A stretch of DNA of 64,000 bases from Actimicrobium sp047621665 (GCA_047621665.1 JBLHMB010000007.1:36958-100957); one strand, 5' to 3'; counted from the first letter of the stretch, positions 1 through 9,509 are shown. Notes: a model not told the origin generated them from the letters alone. Numbers and translations are program-made.

Positions 1-2067
1 ATCAATGAGCAACTCGAAAAACACGATGTGCACCGGCAGCAGCAACAGAGGCCAGCCCAGCATCACCGGCACCAACGACAAGCCGGCGATCGGCACATGC
101 GCGGCGATGATGAACACTACGGCCTTGCGGATATTGTCGACGATGCGTCGCCCCAGCCGCACAGCAGCGACGATGGCACCGAAATCGTCATCGAGCAGCA
201 CCAGCGTGGCCGATTCGCGCGCGACATCGGTACCGCGTGTACCCATCGCAATGCCGATGTGCGCTGCTTTCAGAGCCGGCGCATCGTTGACGCCATCCCC
301 GGTCATGGCGACGATCTCGCCGCGTTGCCGCAGGGCGCGCACCAGCTGCAATTTCTGTTCCGGCCGGACCCGGCAAAACACGTTCACTTGCGCTAGCCGC
401 GCCGATAACTGACTGTCATCAAGGCCATCGAGTTCAGCGCCGGTCAGCACGCCCGCCGATGCCTCCAGCCCGCTTTGCGCCGCAATACTTAGCGCGGTGG
501 CCGGATAATCGCCGGTGATCATTACGATCCGGATACCGGCCGCCTGGCATTGCGCAATTGCCGGACGCACTGTCGGACGCAACGGATCGGCCAGCGCCAG
601 CAAGCCGAGGAATTCGAAATCGAAATCATGCTGTAACGGCGGCAGGTCGTGCCGGCTAAACGAGGCTCGCGCCACGGCCAGCAAACGCAAGCCGCCGGCA
701 GCGGCACGGTTGACCTGAGCCGTGATGCGCTGTGCTGCCCCGGCGGATAAATGGCATAGATCGATGATGGCTTCCGGCGCGCCCTTGGCCGCAATCACAT
801 ACTCTGCGCAGTCGGGTGATTGCCATACCCGCGACATCGCCAGCAACGCCGGTGACAGCGGATACTCGTCGACAAGGGTCCAGCCATCATGTAAATGTCC
901 GGTGCCATCGAGCGCTGCCAGCCCGATTTCGCGGATGGCCTTTTCCATCGGATCGAACGGTTCGCGATGACTGGCCAGTACTGCATATTCGAGCGTGCCA
1001 TGGAAGGCTTCCGGAAAACCATCCTGTGTCGCCGTTGCGGCCTCGCCGACTACATGGATCGCCCCGGCCACAATAACCTGCACCACGGCCATCCGGTTTT
1101 GCGTCAGCGTACCGGTCTTGTCGACACACAGCACGGTTGCTGCCCCCAGCATCTCGATGGCTGAAATCCGCCTTGTCAGCACTTGCTGGCGCGCAATGCG
1201 CCAGGCACCGAGTCCGAGAAAAATCGTCAGGATCAGCGGCAGCTCCGCCGGCAACAACGCCATTGCCAGCGTCAGTCCGACCAGGATGCCATTGAGCCAG
1301 TCACCTCGCGTGATGCCGTACCAGCTGGTCAGCAGCACTACCAGCACCAGACTGGACAGGGCCACCACGCGCACGGCTTGTACGGTTTCGCGCTGCAATT
1401 GGCTGCGCTCATCGTCCAGTGACAACAGCGCCTGACCGATGCGCCCGAGCGCCGTGGCGCTACCCGTAGCCAGCACGCAAGCCCGACCAGTGCCCTGTAC
1501 CACCAGCGTCCCGGAATACAGAAAGGGCTGGCCATCGCCACCGGGCAGACCCATCTGCGTGGCCGGTTCGGCACACGGCACTTTGCGCACGGCGACCGAT
1601 TCGCCGCTGAGCAGTGATTCGTCAACGCCCAATCCTTGTCCGGCAAACAGCTGCGCATCGGCCGGTATCCGGTCTCCTTCGGCGAGCAGCAGGATGTCGC
1701 CACATACCACGTCGTGCCCGGCAATACGCTGTTGCCGGCCCTCGCGCAGCACCAGCGCGCGCGGACTGGACAAGTCGCGCAGCGCCTCGATGGCCCGTTC
1801 GCTTTTGCGCTCCTGCACGAAGCTCATCGACATGATGATCAGGACTGCTCCCAGCAAAATGGCCGCGTCATCGCGCTCGCCCAGCAGCAAGTAAATGCCG
1901 CCGCAGGCCACCAGCAACAAAAACATCGGTTCACGCAAAATCGTCCAGGCAATCGCCAGCACTGAGCGCGGTCGCGCGGTAGGTAGCTCGTTGTAACCGT
2001 CATCGCGCAGGCGCTGCTGTGCAATTTCGCCGCTCAGTCCGGTGCCGGTGTCGGTCCCATCAGGCAT
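1..2067 (-). CDS. Cation-transporting P-type ATPase (partial, C-terminus beyond window)
   Basis: E1-E2 ATPase that would use ATP to move cations across the inner membrane. The frame is open for 689 codons from ATG 2067 to the window edge, after a good ribosome site (GGAAGGGAG). Visible motifs are the actuator-domain region, a PAELP motif in the fourth membrane helix (about residues 273-277), the phosphorylation motif DKTGT with Asp about 316, KGAPE in the nucleotide domain (Lys about 428) and the hinge GDGVND (about 590-595). There are no heavy-metal CxxC domains at the N-terminus, so it resembles the Ca2+/cation (P2-like) group rather than the copper or zinc exporters. PAELP differs from the PEGLP of SERCA, so the ion cannot be named. 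Last membrane helices are missing from the window. Confidence 0.9.
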   Translation of the reverse strand, partial: MPDGTDTGTGLSGEIAQQRLRDDGYNELPTARPRSVLAIAWTILREPMFLLLVACGGIYLLLGERDDAAILLGAVLIIMSMSFVQERKSERAIEALRDLSSPRALVLREGRQQRIAGHDVVCGDILLLAEGDRIPADAQLFAGQGLGVDESLLSGESVAVRKVPCAEPATQMGLPGGDGQPFLYSGTLVVQGTGRACVLATGSATALGRIGQALLSLDDERSQLQRETVQAVRVVALSSLVLVVLLTSWYGITRGDWLNGILVGLTLAMALLPAELPLILTIFLGLGAWRIARQQVLTRRISAIEMLGAATVLCVDKTGTLTQNRMAVVQVIVAGAIHVVGEAATATQDGFPEAFHGTLEYAVLASHREPFDPMEKAIREIGLAALDGTGHLHDGWTLVDEYPLSPALLAMSRVWQSPDCAEYVIAAKGAPEAIIDLCHLSAGAAQRITAQVNRAAAGGLRLLAVARASFSRHDLPPLQHDFDFEFLGLLALADPLRPTVRPAIAQCQAAGIRIVMITGDYPATALSIAAQSGLEASAGVLTGAELDGLDDSQLSARLAQVNVFCRVRPEQKLQLVRALRQRGEIVAMTGDGVNDAPALKAAHIGIAMGTRGTDVARESATLVLLDDDFGAIVAAVRLGRRIVDNIRKAVVFIIAAHVPIAGLSLVPVMLGWPLLLLPVHIVFFELLID

Positions 2068-2175
2068 GCCACTCCCTTCCAGATAACGACAGAACAACAT
2101 CGTACTTATCGTATGTAACATCCGGCTGGTGGTGTCGACATGATGCAGATCAATATCGACGGTATGGACTGCCTG

Positions 2176-3360
2176 TCAATCCTCCTCGGGCAGGATCGGG
2201 ATGGTCATCCGCAACGTCGTGCCGCGCCCGCGCGCGCTATCGATAGTCAGTTCGCCATTGAGGTAGTGGATGCGCTCGGTAATGCCGACCAGACCGAACG
2301 AGTTGGACTTGCGCCGGCAACCGGGAAGCATACCGATACCGTTGTCGGCAATCGATAATGACAGGCGATTGCCACTGCGTATGAGTGCGATGCTGACCCG
2401 GCTGGCTTTTGCGTGCCGATTGATATTGGTCAGCGATTCTTGCAGGATACGGAATAACGCCGTGGCGCGATGATCCCCCAGTTTAAATTCGGCATGGTCA
2501 AAATGCAGGTCACATACCACCAGACTGCGGCGCTGGAACTCCCTGACCTGCCATTCGATCGCTGCATGCAAGCCGAAATCAAGCACCCCCGGCCGCAGAT
2601 TGTTGATGATGGCGCGCACCGAGCTCATGATCGCGTCGATCTGACCCAGCGCAGCAACGGCTTTCTGACCCAGGCGCGGATGACGGCTGGCGCAACGCGC
2701 CATCAGCATCGATACATCGAGCCGCAAGGCCAGCAGGTTCTGACCCAGTTCGTCATGGATTTCACGGGCGATGCGCTTGCGCTCGTCTTCCTTGATCTGA
2801 TCCTGATGCGCGGCCAGCTCACGCAACAAGCTCTGTAACTGCAGTAGTTCATGCTCGACGCGACGCCGCTCGGTCACTTCCGATTGCAGCATCGTAATCG
2901 CCTGCACCAGTTCACTGGTCGTACCGGCAGCGGCGACCTGCGCAGGGAGCGCGCCTGCTTCGCCGGCACCGTCACGCAGAATCAGACCGTAACCAAGAAC
3001 TTCGCGGCGGGGATTGAGCAGTCTGCGCAACGTCATGCTGACGCGTACCGGCGAACCGTTTTTGCCCATTCACCAGCCCTGGTAGCAGATTTTTTTTCTA
3101 CAGCAGGCTTGCTTGAGATCAAATTCGGGAGCGCCGTCAGCGATCTGCCGCGGCGGATACAGGCAACTGACATGGCGCCCCAGAATGTCGCCCTCGCAAT
3201 AACCGGTGAGCAGCTCGGCACCACGGTTCCAGCTGACAATGCGGCCGCCGGCATCGAGGGTAATGAGCGCCTGTTCGTCCGCTGCGGCGACCAGCAACCG
3301 GACCAGATCCGTCTCCTCGGCGCGGCAGGGGGAAGGCAATGATGAGTTGATATCTGGCAT
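2176..3360 (-). pseudogene. PAS-domain sensor histidine kinase (NarL-type) interrupted by in-frame TGA
   Basis: A single reading frame holds an N-terminal PAS domain (from ATG 3360), a TGA at 3070-3072, then the rest of the PAS/PAC region, a HisKA_3 dimerisation domain with the phospho-acceptor context REIHDELGQNLLALRLD, and a HATPase_c domain with the G-box DNGIGM. The TGA falls inside the PAC motif (QGW-stop-MGKNGSPVRV), where relatives usually have Arg, so a CGA to TGA change is the simplest explanation. Both sides remain well conserved, which suggests a recent nonsense mutation, a read error or read-through. An ATG right after the stop could start a 297-residue product that keeps the kinase core but lacks most of PAS. 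No response regulator lies next to it. Confidence 0.75.
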
Positions 3361-3616
3361 CCCGGGAGATCGCAGCAGAATTTTTCCGAGTGGAGAGTGT
3401 AGCTCAAGCCTGCACGGCCGATGTCATTAACCGGTCATCCTCGCGCCTCATACTCCGGTTCGCGTTTCCTAGGGTTTTGCCCGTACACCATCTGGTGTGC
3501 GGGCTTTTTTTTGATACTTCGTGAACGGCAGCCAAAACCTGAGACCCTGATATCGGTTATTCTCTGCGACCACGGCGGGCCGGATCGGCAGCGCCTACGA
3601 TTTTAAGGAAACCCAA
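3361..3616. other. Intergenic region upstream of gshA with isolated terminator
   Basis: It separates the divergent kinase and gshA. The left part shows nothing recognisable; the right part holds a strong plus-strand terminator (separate entry) with no protein gene in front of it, then about 100 bp before the gshA start. A short transcript ending at that terminator, either an sRNA or an attenuated gshA leader, is possible. Confidence 0.4.
3479..3512 (+). terminator. Rho-independent terminator upstream of gshA
   Basis: An 11-bp stem (GCCCGTACACC / GGTGTGCGGGC, with one G-T pair) closes an ATCT loop and is followed by eight T residues. No plus-strand protein gene precedes it, so it ends either a non-coding transcript or an attenuated leader. 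Confidence 0.8.
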
Positions 3617-5212
3617 TTGAGCGATCTTTTTCACCAACGGCTGGCATTGCTGTCGACCGATGCGCATCGCGCATTGCTGTCACAGGGCCGGCGCGGCATA
3701 GAACGGGAAACCTTGCGGGTAGACGTGACGGGCAAGCTGGCTTTGACACCGCACCCGATCGTCCTCGGCGCGGCACTGACCCATCCGACTATTACCACTG
3801 ATTATTCCGAATCACTGCTGGAATTCATCACGCCCGCCGAACATGACATCGCCGATGCGCTCGCCGGGCTCGATGCATCGCACCGCTATTTTTATGCCGT
3901 CAATACTGATGAGCTGCTGTGGAGCGAGTCGATGCCATGTCTTCTTCCCGACGAAGCAACGATACCGATCGCCTGGTACGGCACCTCGCACATCGGCATG
4001 CTCAAGCATGTGTACCGGCGCGGATTAGCGCTGCGATATGGCAAACCGATGCAGTGTATCGCCGGCATCCATTACAATTTTTCTTTGTCTGAATCGATCT
4101 GGCCGCTGTTGCAGGCAGCCGAACACACATCGGGTACGGCCACCGAATATCAGTCCGAAAGCTACATTGCCCTGATTCGTAATTTCCGGCGCTACAGCTG
4201 GCTGCTGATGTACCTGTTCGGTGCCTCGCCGGCACTCGCCAGCGACTTCCTGCGTGGCGAGCCGCACCAGCTCGACGTGCTGTCCGGCGACACACTCTAT
4301 CTGCCGCATGCGACCAGCCTGCGCATGAGCGACCTCGGTTACCAGAACGACGCACAGGCAGGGCTGATCCCTCCGTATAACGATCTGGCCAGTTACATGC
4401 AGAATCTGGTGCAGGCAGTCAAACAGCCCTTCCCGGACTATGTTGCGCTGGGCACCCGACGCGATGGCGATGGTGAGTGGATTCAGATCAGCACCAATGT
4501 GCTGCAGATTGAAAACGAGTATTACTCGACCATCCGGCCGAAGCGCGTCATCAACAGCGGCGAACGCCCGGTCGAAGCACTGTGTGCACGCGGCGTGCAA
4601 TACATTGAAGTACGCTGCCTCGATGTCGATCCGTTCGAAGCGATGGGGCTGAACCTCGACACGGGCCGCTTCATGGATGCCTTCCTGCTGTTTTGTGCGC
4701 TCGACGACAGCCCGCTGACCAGCGCGTCCGAGGGCCAGGAAAACACGGCCAATTTTGCCGACACCGTCAAGCGGGGTCGCCTGCCCGGCCTGACCCTGCA
4801 GCGCGATGGCACGGCAGTGACACTGCAGGACTGGGGTCTCGAACTGCTGGACCGGATCGACGCCGTCGTCACGCTGCTCGATGCCCAGCGTGACGATGGC
4901 GCACATCGTGCGTCGCTCGAGAAGCAGCGCGCCAAGTTGCGCGACCCGGACTGCACCCCTTCGGCTCGCGTTCTCGACGCACTGCGTGCGCATGACAACT
5001 CGTTCATGAAGTTTTCGCTGGCACAAAGCCAGGCGCATGCCACGCAATTCCGGGCGCGGCCGTTGACGCCAACCCAGCTCGAGGCCTACCGCGAGCAGGC
5101 CCGTCATTCGATCGACGAACAGACCCGCATGGAAAACGAGCAAAGCGGCAGCTTCGATGATTTCATTGAAGCTTACCGGGCACGGTCCCTGATGCCGACG
5201 GGTTGTGACTAA
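3617..5212 (+). CDS. gshA: Glutamate-cysteine ligase
   Basis: Catalyses the first step of glutathione synthesis, ATP-dependent ligation of glutamate and cysteine, in the cytoplasm. The 531-residue product matches the length and layout of the proteobacterial type 1 enzyme (E. coli about 518). RGIERETLRV near the N-terminus is the family signature, followed by the conserved blocks DYSESLLEFITP and IQISTNVLQIENEYYSTIRPKR. The start is a TTG at 3617, placed 6 bases after the ribosome site AAGGAA; no ATG fits better. The gene stands alone with its own terminator-like hairpin downstream; gshB is not adjacent. Confidence 0.95.
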   Translation: MSDLFHQRLALLSTDAHRALLSQGRRGIERETLRVDVTGKLALTPHPIVLGAALTHPTITTDYSESLLEFITPAEHDIADALAGLDASHRYFYAVNTDELLWSESMPCLLPDEATIPIAWYGTSHIGMLKHVYRRGLALRYGKPMQCIAGIHYNFSLSESIWPLLQAAEHTSGTATEYQSESYIALIRNFRRYSWLLMYLFGASPALASDFLRGEPHQLDVLSGDTLYLPHATSLRMSDLGYQNDAQAGLIPPYNDLASYMQNLVQAVKQPFPDYVALGTRRDGDGEWIQISTNVLQIENEYYSTIRPKRVINSGERPVEALCARGVQYIEVRCLDVDPFEAMGLNLDTGRFMDAFLLFCALDDSPLTSASEGQENTANFADTVKRGRLPGLTLQRDGTAVTLQDWGLELLDRIDAVVTLLDAQRDDGAHRASLEKQRAKLRDPDCTPSARVLDALRAHDNSFMKFSLAQSQAHATQFRARPLTPTQLEAYREQARHSIDEQTRMENEQSGSFDDFIEAYRARSLMPTGCD

Positions 5213-5224
5213 ATATCCGGTGGA

Positions 5225-5249
5225 CAGGGCACGGACTCACCGTGCCCTG
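5225..5249. terminator. Hairpin between gshA and tesB
   Basis: A perfect 10-bp inverted repeat (CAGGGCACGG / CCGTGCCCTG) with a 5-base loop sits between the convergent stops of gshA and tesB. On the plus strand a T-run follows about 9 bases later, inside the tesB 3' end. It probably terminates gshA and may serve both genes. Confidence 0.6.
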
Positions 5250-5254
5250 CACGC

Positions 5255-6115
5255 TCATTTTTTCTCGCGCATTCGCATTAAGCCTTCTTGTGCCATCGTC
5301 ACTACCAACCGGCCCTGCTGGTCATAGACTGACGCCAGTACCAGCCCGCGTCCGCCCGACGCATTCGGACTATCCATGCAAATTAGCAACCATTCGTCCA
5401 TCCGGAATGGCCGATGAAACCACATCGTGTGGTCGAGGCTGGCGATTTGCAAGCGCGGGTCACCCAGCGTCACGCCATGCGGCTGCAAAGCGGTTACCAG
5501 AAAACTGTAATCGGACAGATAGGCAAACAAGGACTCGTGCACCAGCGCCTCATCGGGCAACGCCACCGGTGCGCGCACCCAGACCTGTTTGCCGGTTTCG
5601 CGCGAGGGATTGCCGTACAGATCAGCACCACCAACCATGCGGAACTCCGCCGGTACCGGCACGAACTCGCGGCCACTTGCCATGGCCCGTTCTTTCCACC
5701 CGGCGATTGCCGAGGACAGTGTTTCCGGATCGGGTGCCTCCGGCATCGGTTTCTGGTGTGACAACCCCACTTCCTCATCCTGGAATGACGCCGACATGAC
5801 AAAGATGCGCTTGCCGTCCTGGAATGCGACCACGCGACGGGTACTGAAACTGCCGCCGTCGCGCACGCGTTCGACCTCAAATTCAATCGGCAACCGGTGA
5901 TTTCCAGGCAGGATAAATAAAGAATGCAGCGAATGCGGACGGCGCTGCGGTACGGTCTTTGCCGCCGCATGAAAGGCCTGACCGAGCACCTGGCCGCCGA
6001 ACACGTTCGGACTGCCCATGAAGTGACTCTGGCCGAGATAACGATCGGTGCCGATAGGAACGAGCGCGAGCAGGTCGAGGATTTCCGGCGTGTTGTAGAG
6101 CGAGTGATCGAACAT
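5255..6115 (-). CDS. tesB: Acyl-CoA thioesterase II
   Basis: Hydrolyses acyl-CoA to free fatty acid and CoA in the cytoplasm. The 286-residue product from ATG 6115 has exactly the length of E. coli TesB; an in-frame TTG four codons upstream has no ribosome site. It shows the double hot-dog layout. The N-terminal half has FGGQVLGQAF; the C-terminal half has SLDHTMWFHRPF, SGGRGL and AQEGLMR, which carry the Asp, Ser/Thr and Gln positions of the TesB catalytic network. It is a single gene convergent with gshA. Confidence 0.94.
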   Translation of the reverse strand: MFDHSLYNTPEILDLLALVPIGTDRYLGQSHFMGSPNVFGGQVLGQAFHAAAKTVPQRRPHSLHSLFILPGNHRLPIEFEVERVRDGGSFSTRRVVAFQDGKRIFVMSASFQDEEVGLSHQKPMPEAPDPETLSSAIAGWKERAMASGREFVPVPAEFRMVGGADLYGNPSRETGKQVWVRAPVALPDEALVHESLFAYLSDYSFLVTALQPHGVTLGDPRLQIASLDHTMWFHRPFRMDEWLLICMDSPNASGGRGLVLASVYDQQGRLVVTMAQEGLMRMREKK

Positions 6116-6320
6116 GGTGCCTGACAATCAAATTAAAAAAAGATTATCCTGCAGCACGGAGTTTTTCCAAAGAAGCGAATGACACCGTGTATTCGTGATG
6201 AGAAGTGATGGCAAAAAAATAAATCCATTAAACGCAACCATCCAGCATTAAAATCCGGGACCATCTATTGAAAACCTCCGATCGTGTTAGCTGACCACCT
6301 CACGCACTGACAAAGAAGGC

Positions 6321-7862
6321 ATGCCGATCTTGAACGACCTTTCCAGCCCGATTTCTCCCGTCACCAGTCTGCTCAAGTCTGAACTGGCTCTGCCAGTCGA
6401 TGCACTGCGTACCGGAATGTACGTGGCGGGCCTTGATTGCGGCTGGGCTGCCACGCCATTCCTGCTGGAAGGCCTGCTACTTGAAGATCCGGAAGACATC
6501 TGCACAATCGCCCTACTGGCGCAACTGGTCACGATTGATCCAAGTCGCAGCCTGTTCGCGGCACTTAAGGAACTGGACCAGGCGACCCTCTACGATACCA
6601 ACGCTGACGCCAGCGCTAACGCTGACGCCAGCGCTAACGCTGACGCCAGCGCTAACGCTAACGCCAGCATAAAGGAAAAACCAGCCAACCAGCGCCTGCA
6701 GCACTACCGGGAACGGGTCCGGCATAACGATGGCGATCATGTCAGCCGCAGCGGCCGCCTGGCGCACGGCTGGCGTACACTGCGGCGGGCGCTGTCGAAC
6801 TGGATGGCCCGTCTTTTCGGTCGCCCGGAAGTGCGCCGGTTACCCGCTGCACAACGCCCGGATTACATACCGGACGATATGGTTCTGGTCATGTATCCGC
6901 TGCCGGAAGCGACCAACACGGCAATGCCGCAAGCCATCGCAGCGTGCGCACAAGGGGAAGCGGCACTGGAACGCATCGCCCAGGACTTGATTGCCCATCG
7001 CGATACCGACATGGATGCGCTGCAAGCGGCCTCCGATACGCTCGCCGAAAACATGATCCGTCGTCCCGGCACGATGATCTGGGCAGCCAAGATGCGCGAT
7101 AAAAATAACGGCATCTATCACCACGGTTTATCGGTGGCAATTTACCTCACCGCGCTGGGCCGGCAACTTGGTTTCCAGCATGAACAACTGGCTGATCTTG
7201 CCACCGTCGGTTTGCTGCTCGACCTCGGCAAAATAGAACTCGATCATGCACTGCTGGACAAACCCGGCAAACTCGATGATGTTGAAATACTCATCATGCA
7301 GACCCATGTTCAGCGCGGCATCGAAATGCTGATGGCCACCGGTGTGACGTCCAGCCTGATCCTGAGTGCGATTGCAGAACATCATGAGCGCATTGACGGT
7401 AACGGTTACCCGGAGCGTATTCAGGGCGGCTCGTTGAGTATTTTCGGCAAAATGGCCGCGATTGCTGATGCGTATGCCGCCATGGTCAATCCGCGTCCGT
7501 ATGCACCCGCTTTTTCCCCGTACGCAGCGATGAAACAGCTGTTTGCCGAAAGCGAATCGCGCTGGTTTGCCCCGCTTGTCGAGCAATTTGTTCAGGCTAT
7601 CGGCATCTTCCCGGTCGGCTCGCTGGTGGAATTGTCCAGCGGCGAAGTAGCAATCGTCATTCAGCACAATCCGTATCGCCGGCTCGAACCGCTGATCCTG
7701 ATCCTGACCGACAGCACCAAGGCCAAGTTGCCGGCACCGCGTGAACTGGACATGCTGAAACATAATTTCAGCGTGGCGCCAGATGTACTGCGCATCGCCA
7801 GCGGCCTGCCCGACGGCGCCCACGATATCGCCATGCAGGATTTTTACCTTGGGCAGGCCTGA
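6321..7862 (+). CDS. HD-GYP-type protein with altered HD pair and NADASA repeat
   Basis: Resembles cyclic-di-GMP phosphodiesterases of the HD-GYP class (513 residues). The C-terminal half carries HHERIDGNGYPERI, the HHE...DGxGYP signature, and the upstream YHHGLSV block. The catalytic HD pair is replaced: the usual LLHDIGK reads LLLDLGK, so the metal-binding His is lost while the Asp remains. That suggests weak or absent hydrolysis, or a regulatory role. The N-terminal third has a low-complexity insert of NADASA units (18-bp tandem repeat). The next gene, an EAL protein, overlaps by the ATGA junction, so the two are made together and may act as a pair in c-di-GMP control. Confidence 0.8.
   Translation: MPILNDLSSPISPVTSLLKSELALPVDALRTGMYVAGLDCGWAATPFLLEGLLLEDPEDICTIALLAQLVTIDPSRSLFAALKELDQATLYDTNADASANADASANADASANANASIKEKPANQRLQHYRERVRHNDGDHVSRSGRLAHGWRTLRRALSNWMARLFGRPEVRRLPAAQRPDYIPDDMVLVMYPLPEATNTAMPQAIAACAQGEAALERIAQDLIAHRDTDMDALQAASDTLAENMIRRPGTMIWAAKMRDKNNGIYHHGLSVAIYLTALGRQLGFQHEQLADLATVGLLLDLGKIELDHALLDKPGKLDDVEILIMQTHVQRGIEMLMATGVTSSLILSAIAEHHERIDGNGYPERIQGGSLSIFGKMAAIADAYAAMVNPRPYAPAFSPYAAMKQLFAESESRWFAPLVEQFVQAIGIFPVGSLVELSSGEVAIVIQHNPYRRLEPLILILTDSTKAKLPAPRELDMLKHNFSVAPDVLRIASGLPDGAHDIAMQDFYLGQA
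6600..6670 (+). repeat. 18-bp tandem repeat coding NADASA
   Basis: Three exact copies of an 18-bp unit (AACGCTGACGCCAGCGCT) and a fourth, shortened and changed copy lie in frame inside the HD-GYP-type gene. Copy-number change by slippage would alter linker length by six residues without shifting the frame. Confidence 0.9.
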
Positions 7863-9172
7863 TGGCTGCCGGCAGCTTCGCTGCCCGCCTGTTCGGTAGC
7901 CGGTCACTCGTGCGCACCCGGACGCTGCTGCGCCGGCTCGAACACAATCTGCAAGACCCGCGCGGAACAACCACGCTGGCGGTACTGATCCTGTCGCTGT
8001 CGCGCAGCGACGCCATCGGTGCGACGCTGGAATTGCCCGCGTCAATGCTGATCAATACCGTCCTGCTGGAACGCATCGGCAGCACCTTGCGCGCCGATGA
8101 CTATCTGGCGCTGTCCACGCCTGATGAAATCTGGATCGTGCTGCCGGCGCTGGCCTCGGCGACCGTCGCCCATCTGGCAGCAACGCATATCGGTCGCGCG
8201 CTGGAAGCCCCGTTGCAAGCCGGGACACTGACCGTCACGGTCAATCCCTGCATCGGCATTGCCGTCACGTCCATGCTGGAGAGCACACCGCTGGGTTTGC
8301 TGCAAGCCGCCAGCGAGGCACGCAAGCGGGCGCGCAGCCTCAGTCGCCTGTTTTTTGTTGCCACTGAGACCGAAGGTGTCGACCTGCACAGCAAAGATTT
8401 AATTAGCGCCGTAGCCGGCGCACTGGTACAAAACCGGTTGACCATGGCGTACCAGCCCAAGGTCGACGTGGCAACGCAACGGGTGGTCAGTGTCGAAGCA
8501 TTGATCCGCTGGCCAGCCGATCTGTTACCGGCCATGAGTCCGATGGTGGTCGTCGAGATTGCCGAGCGCTTCGGCATGATCGAGGAACTGACACGCCATG
8601 TGCTGCATTCGGTACTGCGCGAATACACGACGCTGCTGGCAGCGACCGGCTTGCCACGCATCTGGATCAACCTGTCTGCCGGCATGCTGGCCGATCCGCA
8701 CCTGCCGGAATTCCTGCAGCAGGGCCTCGACATCTGGGCGACCCATGCTAGCGTAATTGGTCTTGAAATCACCGAAAGCGCGGTCATCGCCGATATCGAG
8801 CAATCCATCGAAATGATGCATGCACTGACTGGTCGCGGCTTCGAACTAGCCATCGACGACTTCGGTACCGGTTATTCGTCACTGGCGTATTTGCGCCGTT
8901 TTCCGATCAGCGAACTGAAAATCGACAAACTATTCGTCAAGCACATGAGCAGCTCCGCAACGGATACGCAGCTGGTACGGACCATCATCGACCTGGCCCA
9001 CAACTTCAAATTGAAAGTGATTGCCGAAGGGGTCGAAGATTGGCCTACGCTGGACTCGCTGGCACAAATGGGTTGCGACCAGATCCAGGGTTACGTATAT
9101 GCAAAGCCGATGCCGGCTGCGGAACTGGTGGACTGGATTGCACGCTTCAAGGGTGAACTGGCCGGCGAATAA
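7862..9172 (+). CDS. EAL-domain cyclic-di-GMP phosphodiesterase with degenerate GGDEF
   Basis: Predicted to hydrolyse c-di-GMP to pGpG (436 residues). The C-terminal EAL domain has the expected catalytic and metal-binding blocks: VEALIRW, INLSAGML, GLEITES, AIDDFGTGYSSL, ELKIDKLFV and AEGVED, followed by QGY. The N-terminal 180 residues look like a GGDEF domain without the GGDEF motif, so no cyclase activity is expected. No membrane helix is seen. Its ATG overlaps the stop of the HD-GYP-type gene (ATGA), which gives translational coupling; this is the active partner of that pair. Confidence 0.9.
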   Translation: MAAGSFAARLFGSRSLVRTRTLLRRLEHNLQDPRGTTTLAVLILSLSRSDAIGATLELPASMLINTVLLERIGSTLRADDYLALSTPDEIWIVLPALASATVAHLAATHIGRALEAPLQAGTLTVTVNPCIGIAVTSMLESTPLGLLQAASEARKRARSLSRLFFVATETEGVDLHSKDLISAVAGALVQNRLTMAYQPKVDVATQRVVSVEALIRWPADLLPAMSPMVVVEIAERFGMIEELTRHVLHSVLREYTTLLAATGLPRIWINLSAGMLADPHLPEFLQQGLDIWATHASVIGLEITESAVIADIEQSIEMMHALTGRGFELAIDDFGTGYSSLAYLRRFPISELKIDKLFVKHMSSSATDTQLVRTIIDLAHNFKLKVIAEGVEDWPTLDSLAQMGCDQIQGYVYAKPMPAAELVDWIARFKGELAGE

Positions 9173-9509
9173 CCCGCTCGTTATCCGGTGAGTGGGACGC
9201 AGCGTTATTTCACCAATCGACCATCAGGCGGGCATGACAATGCCCCTTGTTATCGGCGTAACTGCTGACAGCCATGCCCGATGCGGAACCCGCTCTGATC
9301 CTCGACTTGCTTGACCGTTGCCTGCTGTTGTCCATTTCTGCAAACACCTCGCACAAAATTATTGCCTAAAAGTACTATCTGATTTATAACCGATAGTAGT
9401 AATTGACAACAGGCGGCGCCTGCTCCTGCTCTACCTGTTATCAGTCCACGCGACTTAACGGCCGGACAGCGAGCAGATAAGTTACGGCCGGCACGTTATC
9501 GGAGAATTC
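9173..9509. other. Intergenic region before the chemoreceptor
   Basis: 337 bp with no convincing gene. Short open frames on the minus strand read GFRIGHGC and YADNKGHCHARL in different frames; I could not tie them to a family. An imperfect inverted repeat, CTATCTG...CCGATAG, lies in the AT-richer segment about 9375-9400 and could be part of the chemoreceptor promoter. A good ribosome site (GGAG) precedes the ATG at 9510. Confidence 0.35.

Noticed and set aside
3040..3072. Selenocysteine at the TGA in the histidine kinase
   Set aside because: No hairpin with a bulged T17 and a GGTCT-like loop follows, and the position in PAS proteins is normally Arg, not Cys.
4025..5143. Long minus-strand open frame of 372 codons opposite gshA
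   Set aside because: It lies wholly within the gshA coding region, matches no family, has no ribosome site, and arises from GC-rich codon bias.
6600..6670. CRISPR-like array
   Set aside because: The repeats are directly adjacent with no spacers and are in frame inside a gene.
9190..9340. Small minus-strand peptides before the chemoreceptor gene
   Set aside because: No ribosome site, different frames, no recognised family.
9365..9400. Sigma-28 promoter for the chemoreceptor
   Set aside because: TAAA and CCGATA elements occur but are spaced about 18 bases instead of the 15 expected.
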